NCBI RefSeq assembly: GCF_001949145.1
Contig: NW_019091370.1
Span: 1,189,601-1,204,850, forward strand
Length of the DNA: 15,250 nucleotides
Direction of reading: 5' to 3'
Source: Acanthaster planci
Lineage: Eukaryota; Echinodermata; Asteroidea; Valvatida; Acanthasteridae
Shown here: positions 10,205 through 15,250 of the stretch, piece after piece
Layout: each line of letters opens with the position of its first letter
Numbering within the stretch: position 1 is the stretch's first letter
The notes under the pieces: generated by a model
Database searches by the model: none
The model's input: the letters and a program-made list of their open reading frames with translations, nothing else
What the model was told of the DNA's origin: nothing
Translations under genes and position numbers: made by a program

Positions 10205-11317
10205 TGCAAATCAATTTGATTTGTTGGTTTCTTTCACATTGTTTTGCTCAATTTCACTTTTGGGGAAAGTTTGGCTCAAACTGAGTATTTTAAATCATTT
10301 TGTAGCTTGTGAAGAAAAAAAGTGTTGAAAAGATATTATTCTTATTGGAATTGCACAAATGAAATTCTAAAAAGGCAAGTTTGAAGGGCGATCGATGGGT
10401 TTAATTCAAGAAGACGGCTGTGTTCATTCTCTGGAGAATTCCCTGCTGAAGCATTCCTACTCAGTCCGTGTGCGCACCCATATCTCGCTTTTTCTTAAAA
10501 GTTAAGTTTTTTTCATGCACTTGGCATTTTGTGACTTGAGTTTCATTGACTAGGCCTGTCCCTCTCCCTCTATTACACAACTTTGTCGGTTTCTACAGAT
10601 CCCCCTGTATATAGCACAGATCATGAGGCACGGGACATGTACGGCATCATAGGATGCAGATAAGTAAGCTGCCACAGACAACAGTATTATAAATACCCCC
10701 ACTTCCAAAAAAGAAATCTGGAAAAATGCATTTTCTCTTATGTTTAAGCAATCAACAGCTTCGGTCAATGAATGAACATTTATTTATTTCCATAATGCCA
10801 CAAGTTTAAATTCTATACAGCAAAATGAATTAATAAATATAATTGAAGTTATACGTATAGTTTGGGGTTAAAGAAAAAAATCAATCCATCAGCACTTATG
10901 GAGGCATCTGAGGCAGGTTTAAGCTTGGAGATGCCTTGGCAAAAACGAAACTGAAAATCAAGTTTAAGATTATAGCTTGCTTCCTTTTCTCTCATTTTTC
11001 TTTCAGTTTTAGTGGCTTAACCAATGAATTTTGAAGATGTTTCTATCCCGAAATGTCCCGTAGAAACAGTCGTGAAGCCCATTGCTTTACCACTTTGATA
11101 ATTGTCCCTACACTCCGTTGCAAAATCGAGCAATTTGGAGGGCCCCTTAATTTGGTCTGCGCAGGCAAATTGGGGCCAATTGACTGGCCTGCAATCTGTA
11201 TAAAGTTTGCATGGCTGCCATTTTACAGGTCAGAGTTTTTGTACCACATGGTATGTACAGAGGAGGTTTTCCTGTGGAACAAAAGAACTGTCATGCAAGA
11301 TGGCTACCATGCAAAGC
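10205..11317. other. Intergenic stretch, nothing clearly functional
   Basis: AT-rich sequence. The only splice-like signal of note is a long pyrimidine tract ending in CTTTCAG at 11005-11006, which could be a distant acceptor for the DOK-like gene. From about 11110 the composition shifts toward GC with several GGCC words, probably the edge of repeat-derived DNA. Confidence 0.5.
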
Positions 11318-11523
11318 CAGTGGCGTGGCTGGGATTTTACTGGTGGGGGGCACAAAGGGGCACCGACATCTTATTGGGGGGGACTAGCTTTCAGTCGTGT
11401 GTTTCCTTGGTTGCCATTTTTGTTACCCTTGTTCAGTATCCATTCCTCCGTTTTTATTTGGGGGGGTCACACCGGGAATTGGGGGGGTGCCCCTCAGCCC
11501 CCCCCCCCGGCTACTCCACGGTG
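11318..11523. mobile_element. Small non-autonomous transposon-like repeat with G/C runs and imperfect inverted ends
   Basis: The left end (CAGTGGCGTGGCTGGG at 11318) and the reverse complement of the right end (around 11508-11523, containing GTGGAGTAGCCGGG) match over about 11 of 14 positions. Both are followed inward by runs of G and then a GGGGCAC word. CAGTGGCGTRGC-type ends next to G runs recur in short interspersed DNA-transposon remnants of many marine invertebrates; that comparison is from general knowledge, not a search. No identical target-site duplication is visible, so the boundaries are approximate. Confidence 0.45.
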
Positions 11524-11965
11524 TAGAGCTTCTATTATGGGAAGCTATCAATGCTCACAACACGCATTGGACTTAGAGCTGCCGTAGAGGGGGCTATACA
11601 GATACTAACCATTGAGCAGCTGCCCTTCGGCACTAAACATGGAGGTGTTGGTTAAGTTCGTGGATGAGCGTAACACCACGACATATCCAGCGGGGGGGGG
11701 TCTCCTGTCTGGGGAGACATGTTACCATTTTTTCAAAATAAGTATCGAATGCGCCAACACTTTATAAGATATCAAAACTGTCTTTGGGGGTAAATGATGG
11801 TTCAAAATTCATTCATTGTGAATGATATTTATAATAATATCCTTTACATACATATGTTTTGAACAATTACTTGTTGAAACAATGGGAATTCGTCTGTCCC
11901 CGTATGTCACTGCACAACATGGTTACTTACATTGTATGGCGTACAGGTTCCAAGCAACAACCGAT
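11524..11965. other. Intergenic stretch upstream of the P450 gene
   Basis: It contains a run of nine G at 11692-11700 and a 42-codon frame (11639-11767, starting MEVLVKFVDERN) with a good initiation context but no stop-free extension and no recognised domain. It is probably repeat-derived. The last 200 bases are AT-rich. Confidence 0.45.
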
Positions 11966-11970
11966 GATAG

Positions 11971-12061
11971 GGTTATTTAAAGGTCGTGTCACGTGACTCA
12001 CAGATGTGTACCTAGCTTTCGGTGAGGACTGCGCCAAAACAGCTCTGTTCAAGCGTGACAA
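11971..12061 (+). promoter_or_regulatory. Candidate core promoter of the CYP3-like P450 gene
   Basis: A TATA-like TATTTAA (11974-11980) is followed by the 10-bp palindrome GTCACGTGAC (11988-11997), which contains a CACGTG E-box. This overlaps TGACTCA (11994-12000), an exact AP-1-type site. The cluster lies about 180-200 bases before the P450 start codon. E-boxes and AP-1/bZIP sites are typical of stress-responsive genes, but no start site can be proved from sequence, and each motif is short enough to occur by chance. Confidence 0.3.
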
Positions 12062-12175
12062 ATGTCACCTTTAATCTACAAAGCCCAGGTATACCACTTG
12101 CGTTTTTCTGAACACTGTACATGTATGTCCAACGTCGTCACATTGATCGCAACTTTTCTGTTGCAGCGCACGAAC

Positions 12176-12246
12176 ATGGAGCTGTTTGGACTCACCGCGT
12201 CGGTAACTTGGGTGCTGGTGGTCGGCGTGGTGCTCATGTTGGCGTG
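12176..12246 (+). CDS. CYP3-clan cytochrome P450, exon 1: N-terminal membrane anchor
   Basis: The exon carries the start codon and a hydrophobic signal anchor (MELFGLTASVTW then VLVVGVVLMLA) that would hold the enzyme in the ER membrane with its catalytic domain facing the cytosol. The ATG at 12176 is chosen because its context (A at -3, G at +4) is strong, the peptide begins directly with the anchor, and the 71-base coding length equals what I recall for vertebrate CYP3A exon 1. An in-frame ATG at 12062 would add 38 residues and has a weaker context. The donor GTAAGA at 12247 leaves phase 2, and the split Trp codon is completed by the exon at 12838. A TTTTCTGTTGCAG at 12154-12166 could be the acceptor of a short 5'-UTR intron. 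Confidence 0.85.
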
Positions 12247-12837
12247 GTAAGATCTCTCCTTATAAGAAATTTTATCTATTTCTTACATCGAGGAAACTGT
12301 TGTGTCTACCATGACCATGAGAAATGCGTAGCTGCACATGGAACGCTTGCTTCCTCTCTGATACAGAAACCACGGTTTGCTTTTTTTACATAGGGCTGAC
12401 AACAACTATGTTTTACATAGGGCTGACAACAACTATGTTTTACATAGGGCTGACAACAACTATGTATCAGAACATAATGAAAATACAGCGCTTGCTTGGT
12501 GGAAACCGCCAGACAAAGGGAATCGTACTTACCCAGTCAAGGTTGGCACGATCATCGCTGGCTGGCAGCGAAATCGAGGAAAAATCAATGGGTAGTCGTG
12601 TTCTATCAGCGAACTTCAATCAAAATCCATTACCATAGCATTATACAGTGTCATGTATTAAGTTTTAGGTACCGCTAACGTGCCGACGAAGTTTCGACTT
12701 GTGATTGGTCCATCGTCAGGAAGCTGGGAACAACGATCCTTGTGTGTTACAAGTTCACAAGGGGCCTCATTTCACCAAAATTGTCAATTCAGCCATTATT
12801 ACTGCTGGCCAAGAGTCTAGTGTCCTTCAATTTCCAG
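12247..12837 (+). other. P450 intron 1
   Basis: Phase-2 intron of 591 bp from GTAAGA to TTCCAG. It carries the 27-bp minisatellite listed separately. The open frames at 12324-12638 and 12705-12935 are products of the repeat and of read-through into exon 2 in another frame. Confidence 0.8.
12385..12465. repeat. Perfect three-copy tandem repeat, 27-bp unit
   Basis: Units start at 12385, 12412 and 12439 and are identical over all 27 positions. Each contains ACATAG near its start and CTATGT at its end, so each unit is bounded by a 6-bp inverted pair and could form a small hairpin. Because the unit is a multiple of three, any frame stays open through it, which explains the repeated peptide IGLTTTMFY seen in translation. 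Perfect identity suggests recent expansion. Confidence 0.95.
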
Positions 12838-12931
12838 GTATGATTGGTGGTGCCATCAGTACTTCCAGAGACGAGGCATCCCGGTGCCAGACTATATCCC
12901 CTTCTTTGGCAACATCCTACAGTGGCGCCAC
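12838..12931 (+). CDS. CYP3-clan cytochrome P450, exon 2: proline-rich hinge
   Basis: The first base completes Trp; the exon then reads YDWWCHQYFQRRGIPVPDYI and PFFGNILQWRH. The RRGIPVPxxxPFFGN block is the proline-rich hinge after the anchor that is diagnostic of microsomal P450s, and the spacing of aromatic and basic residues fits the CYP3 clan (CYP3, CYP5/thromboxane synthase). It is 94 bases long, ends in phase 0 and has a GTAAGA donor at 12932. The true frame differs from the longer open frame that overlaps it here. Confidence 0.9.
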
Positions 12932-13870
12932 GTAAGATTTTGATTGAAATCTGACTTCAGCATTTTTCGCATAAACTCCGTCCCCAGTCTGTTCCATGTT
13001 CGGATGTCTGCCTGTTTGTTTTTCCCTGATTTTACCATGACTGTGAGACCCATTTATAATTGACTTTATTTGTTGGGTGGTGTTCGTGTTGGGTGGGGGT
13101 ACTTCAAAGTTTGGTCCGCTGCCCAAGCATTGTTTGCATTGAGTGGAAGTGATGCGCGGACCAGAAATACGACCTGGTCAAAGATCATGATTCTACTTCC
13201 TTAGATTGATCGTTAAAAAGAGGCATAATTCTACTCTTTATTACTGAGGAGGGATTTCATGTTATTAATATTTAAGGTACCTATTGTGTGAAAGATTTGG
13301 TTGTATCTCAGTTTGCCGGAAAAACAAAAAAAAATTAATATTTGCCTTTTCGAGAGAAATAGTTTCAACCTTGGGGAAATAAAATTTAGGTGACAAATTT
13401 GAAAGGTAAAAGAAAGTTTGCTTTGTAAAATTGCAATAAAACATATCGCATTATAACTGGAAATCAAAATGGCTAACTTAATAACTTGAAGCCAAACTAG
13501 ACCTGCTTGTGAAGTGCATTGAGATTGTAGCAACGCACCTATATGTGTAAACGCCTTCAATCGTGGACTCCCTATTGTTCGTCTTTTGTTCATACTTTAA
13601 CATTTTCAGAAGACCTCCCATATGTTTTGTACACGTTTTCCAACCGTGGACTCTTCAGCAACCGTGGACCCTATTGTCCCCTATTGTTATAGATCCACGA
13701 TTGAAGGCGTTTACACACTCATCTATACGTCTATTGTCTATATATACATACGCCCTTGTATTTACAACTTACAAGACTTAGACCTATGGCAATAGATTTA
13801 GTTTCGAGTATGTGTGGTAATCTTACCCGTTCTTGCATCTTTGATTGTTTCACCTTGATTCACTCTGCAG
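12932..13870 (+). other. P450 intron 2
   Basis: Phase-0 intron of 939 bp from GTAAGA to CTCTGCAG. It is AT-rich and contains a 174-bp element with 24-bp inverted ends listed separately. Open frames on the minus strand at 12917-13126 and 13231-13593 show no domain resemblance. Confidence 0.8.
13544..13717. repeat. Element with perfect 24-bp terminal inverted repeats in P450 intron 2
   Basis: Bases 13544-13567 (starting TGTGTAAACG) and 13694-13717 (ending GCGTTTACACA) are exact reverse complements over 24 bp, separated by 126 bp. The interior repeats CGTGGA(C)TC- and CCCTATTGTT-like words several times. The arrangement resembles a miniature inverted-repeat transposable element, though I see no target-site duplication flanking the outer ends. 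It would form a long hairpin in the pre-mRNA about 150 bases before the exon 3 acceptor. Confidence 0.8.
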
Positions 13871-13923
13871 GGATTCCAAACGGTCTTCACTGATTACGCC
13901 AAGAAATACGGCAAGGTTGTCGG
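13871..13923 (+). CDS. CYP3-clan cytochrome P450, exon 3
   Basis: A short exon of 53 bases, too small to show up as an open frame of its own. It reads GFQTVFTDYAKKYGKVVG, the helix A / first beta-strand region, where CYP3 proteins have a KKYGKVxG motif. The acceptor is CTCTGCAG and the donor is GTACGG at 13924, leaving phase 2. The GG left over joins G of the exon at 14108 to make Gly. The phase-0 start matches the end of exon 2. Length and phase equal those I recall for vertebrate CYP3A exon 3. Confidence 0.9.
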
Positions 13924-14107
13924 GTACGGAAGACTAAACTCTGGCATTCGAACTTCCTCCTGTGCAAGAATTAAGCCCCAATACAGATTTCAAACATGTA
14001 CATAGTTTAAGATCCTTTTTGAGAAAAGTAAATGACTTCATTTTGTTGATAGACAATTACCACGGTTGTGAATAAAGCTGTCTTGATTACTTCCTGAATT
14101 CTTGTAG
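13924..14107 (+). other. P450 intron 3
   Basis: Phase-2 intron of 184 bp from GTACGG to CTTGTAG, AT-rich. No internal feature was noted. Confidence 0.8.
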
Positions 14108-14204
14108 GACGTATGACTTCCGGACACCAGTCCTGATCATCACCGATCCCGATCTCCTGAAGAATATCCTTGTCAAGAACTTCTCCAGTTTTTGCAACCA
14201 CCGG
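14108..14204 (+). CDS. CYP3-clan cytochrome P450, exon 4: beta-strand 1 and helix B
   Basis: After completing Gly it reads TYDFRTPVLIITDPDLLKN and ILVKNFSSFCNHR. The PVLxITDPDxxKxxLVKxxxxFxNR pattern is a clear CYP3-clan signature: the beta-1 sheet strand, helix B, and the start of the B-C loop that helps shape the substrate pocket. It is 97 bases long, ends in phase 0 and has a GTAAGA donor at 14205. Vertebrate CYP3A exon 4 is, from memory, 100 bases, i.e. one codon longer. Confidence 0.9.
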
Positions 14205-14461
14205 GTAAGATGTTCTTTGCTCGCCACACTCTTTCTGTTTTCAGGGGACGACGGGGAAATTCTCAAAATCTTCGAAGGATCGGAATTGTTGAGGCTATTT
14301 TTTTCTGTCTATGGATTAAATTGAGGGTTAAACAATATTATGTTATTATGAATGGACAACGCAGACGACTTATATTGTTTGTTCAGCTATTGAATGCATA
14401 TACTTATCTTATACCTTTGGAATACTTTGCGTATATCCTATATATCTTTTGCTTCACGCAG
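14205..14461 (+). other. P450 intron 4
   Basis: Phase-0 intron of 257 bp from GTAAGA to TCACGCAG. One frame stays open through the whole intron into exon 5, which makes the exon look longer than it is. The intron part has no P450 resemblance. Confidence 0.75.
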
Positions 14462-14577
14462 AAAATCCCAATATCCCAGCGACCACTTAATCGGGGCTTA
14501 CTTTGGCTGCATGATGAGGAGTGGAAGGAGATACGTAATGTTATTACGCCGTCGTTCAGTGCCTCCAAATGAGAAGG
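14462..14577 (+). CDS. CYP3-clan cytochrome P450, exon 5: helix C, with apparent one-base frameshift
   Basis: The exon reads KIPISQRPLNRGLLWLHDEE then WKEIRNVITPSFSASK. It covers the B-C loop and helix C, whose WxxxR (WKEIR) contacts a haem propionate, followed by the family's TPxFSAxK block. The next codon is TGA (14570-14572). Relatives continue Lys-Met-basic-basic here. One extra A in the AAA at 14567-14569 would read Lys-Met-Arg-Arg and reach the GTATAC donor at 14578 in phase 0, exactly what exon 6 needs. So a single A seems to be missing: a disabling mutation, an allele, or a sequence error. As given, the protein would end after about 141 residues. The donor also lies inside a 12-bp inverted repeat. 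Confidence 0.85.
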
Positions 14578-14666
14578 GTATACATGAACGTACCTTTTTT
14601 ATTAAATTTTTCTCTTTGCCGTTTTTCATTAAAGAATTAAATGCCAAAGTAAAAATGTATACCCTT
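14574..14666. repeat. Perfect 12-bp inverted repeat spanning the exon 5 donor site
   Basis: AAGGGTATACAT at 14574-14585 and its exact reverse complement ATGTATACCCTT at 14655-14666 are separated by 69 bases. The left arm contains the GG|GTATAC splice donor of P450 exon 5, so in the transcript the donor could pair with the downstream arm. Confidence 0.8.
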
Positions 14667-14917
14667 TATTATGGAAACTCTCGAAATAAGCCCGATTTTG
14701 CCAACTTTCTGTAAATCTAACATATTGGCAACAGCAGTGTTTTGTCCAATGAGAAACTCTTAATCTGCTCTATTTTATTGTGCTATGAGCTTGTGGGTTT
14801 TTTTTGCCAATTTGCTTACATTTTGGGAGCAGGGCGCACGCGTTCATGGAATAACATTGGCATTCTTCTTTCAACTTTGCGATTGGTGTTGTCTGTGCTA
14901 TCTTACAATCATCCCAG
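14578..14917 (+). other. P450 intron 5
   Basis: Phase-0 intron of 340 bp from GTATAC to CATCCCAG. Its 3' two-thirds (from about 14733) is repeated, shortened and diverged, in the next intron. Confidence 0.75.
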
Positions 14918-14934
14918 ATGTCTGCGATGATCAA
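14733..14934. repeat. Partial tandem duplication, copy 1 (end of intron 5 plus first 17 bases of exon 6)
   Basis: It shares long blocks with 15074-15221. These include AGCAGTGTTTTNTGTC, AATGAGAAACTCTT, GTTCATGGAAT, TTTCAACTTTGCGATTG, GTTGTCTGT and the whole acceptor plus exon start CATCCCAGATGTCTGCGATG. Relative to copy 2 it holds an extra segment of about 50 bases around 14780-14833. Spacing between copies shrinks from 341 to 287 bp across the unit because of indels. Confidence 0.85.
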
Positions 14935-15006
14935 TGAATGTTGCGATACTCTGGTGTCAAACTTTAGTAGATCGCAGGCTGGAGGAAAGGCAGTGGATTG
15001 TACAGA
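14918..15006 (+). CDS. CYP3-clan cytochrome P450, exon 6
   Basis: An 89-base exon without a long open frame of its own, found by phase and family resemblance. It reads MSAMINECCDTLVSNFSRSQ then AGGKAVDCTE, corresponding to the helix following helix C and the loop before the conserved FGxYxMDV block of CYP3 proteins. The acceptor is TCATCCCAG at 14916-14917, phase 0. The donor is a consensus GA|GTAAGT at 15007, leaving phase 2. The 89-base length equals what I recall for vertebrate CYP3A exon 6. Its presence in good order downstream of the frameshifted exon argues that the gene was functional until recently, or still is. Confidence 0.85.
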
Positions 15007-15248
15007 GTAAGTTACCCTGTTGAAGATTGGAAAATATTTGATTCCGTATAGATGAAGAAATGACTCAGACACTAGCAGTGTTTTTTGTCTAATGAGAAAC
15101 TCTTTAGGCCTATCTGTTCTATTTAGGGCCCACGTGTTCATGGAATGCCATTGGCATGTTTCTTTCAACTTTGCGATTGATGTTGTCTGTTGCAATCATC
15201 CCAGATGTCTGCGATGATTAACCCTAACCCTTCTCAGTCCTCCAACAG
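15007..15248 (+). other. P450 intron 6 (extends at least to near the window end)
   Basis: It opens with GTAAGT. It contains the second copy of the duplication and, at its end, a pyrimidine-rich stretch with TTCTCAG (to 15238) and CCAACAG (to 15248). The latter would start exon 7 with GC, completing the split codon as Glu, but only two bases remain in the window so this cannot be tested here. The haem-binding and I-helix exons lie to the right of the window. Confidence 0.6.
15074..15221. repeat. Partial tandem duplication, copy 2, carrying a decoy of the exon 6 acceptor
   Basis: Diverged copy of 14733-14934 ending with an intact CATCCCAG acceptor (AG 15203-15204) and the first 17 bases of exon 6 with one change. 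After that it becomes a TAACCCTAACCC run, and the rest of exon 6 is absent. If the decoy acceptor were used after exon 6, the split codon would become GAA and the frame would meet TGA three codons later. Confidence 0.85.
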
Positions 15249-15250
15249 GC

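Noticed and set aside
11053-11587. Overlapping 157- and 126-codon frames on +
   Set aside because: The 3' parts consist of translated G/C runs of a repeat element; no domain is seen.
11639-11767. 42-codon frame MEVLVKFVDERN... with good start context
   Set aside because: Short, passes through a nine-G run prone to slippage, has no recognised family, and no neighbouring exon fits. Kept only as a note.
14770-15195. 141-codon minus-strand frame containing a repeated IAKLKE-type motif
   Set aside because: The repeated peptide is the translation of the duplicated intron 5 / intron 6 block; exon 6 of the P450 lies within it on the other strand.
15227-15250. TTCTCAG (AG ending 15238) as the exon 7 acceptor of the P450
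   Set aside because: The phase-2 reading gives Asp-Pro-Pro-Thr-Gly, unlike the aromatic-Gly-x-Tyr start expected of exon 7; the AG at 15247-15248 is more plausible but cannot be tested.
1-15250. CRISPR arrays, bacterial operons, prophage or toxin-antitoxin modules
   Set aside because: The window shows spliced animal genes; no regularly spaced repeats or Shine-Dalgarno-led operons are present.

Overview
The window is eukaryotic (animal) genomic DNA, not bacterial. Coding sequence appears as short GC-richer blocks bounded by GT...AG splice sites, separated by AT-rich introns of about 0.2-1 kb. Two unrelated protein-coding genes lie on the + strand. The CYP3-clan P450 with vertebrate-like intron positions, the PH+PTB adaptor, the intron sizes and the frequent TAGGCCTA-like words fit a marine invertebrate deuterostome (echinoderm, hemichordate or cephalochordate). 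That placement is inference and cannot be fixed from the sequence alone.

Region 1 (about 1-8530) holds the 3' part of a DOK/IRS-family docking protein. Three exons join cleanly in phase: 2399-2711 (most of a PH domain), 3660-3879 (first part of an IRS-type PTB domain) and 4452-6307 (end of the PTB domain plus a disordered acidic tail of about 580 residues). The first exon, carrying the start codon and the first PH strand, was not found in bases 1-2398. The last exon is uncertain: a strong donor at 6308 points to at least one more, and the best candidate is a very short terminal exon at 7558-7607. Unlike typical DOK proteins, the visible tail has almost no tyrosine.

Region 2 (about 8530-11950) is mostly featureless AT-rich intergenic or 3'-UTR DNA. 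It contains a degenerate 111-bp tandem repeat near 10.0-10.2 kb and a small G-run-rich repeat with transposon-like imperfect ends at 11318-11523.

Region 3 (about 11970-15250) is the 5' half of a CYP3-clan cytochrome P450. Six exons (12176-12246, 12838-12931, 13871-13923, 14108-14204, 14462-14577, 14918-15006) encode the membrane anchor, the proline hinge and the fold through helix C (WxxxR) into the next helix. The I-helix, ExxR and haem-cysteine exons lie beyond the right edge. Exon lengths and phases closely resemble vertebrate CYP3A genes. The fifth exon appears to lack one A in an A run, giving an immediate TGA, so the copy is either a pseudogene or allele, or carries a sequence error. 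The introns contain a three-copy 27-bp minisatellite, a 174-bp element with 24-bp inverted ends, and a partial duplication that copies the exon 6 splice acceptor into intron 6.

The two genes are not functionally linked as far as can be seen: one is a membrane-proximal signalling adaptor, the other an ER monooxygenase. I found no convincing wholly new system. The most noteworthy items are the tyrosine-poor tail of the DOK-like protein, the P450 frame break, and the small duplications and hairpins around the P450 splice sites.
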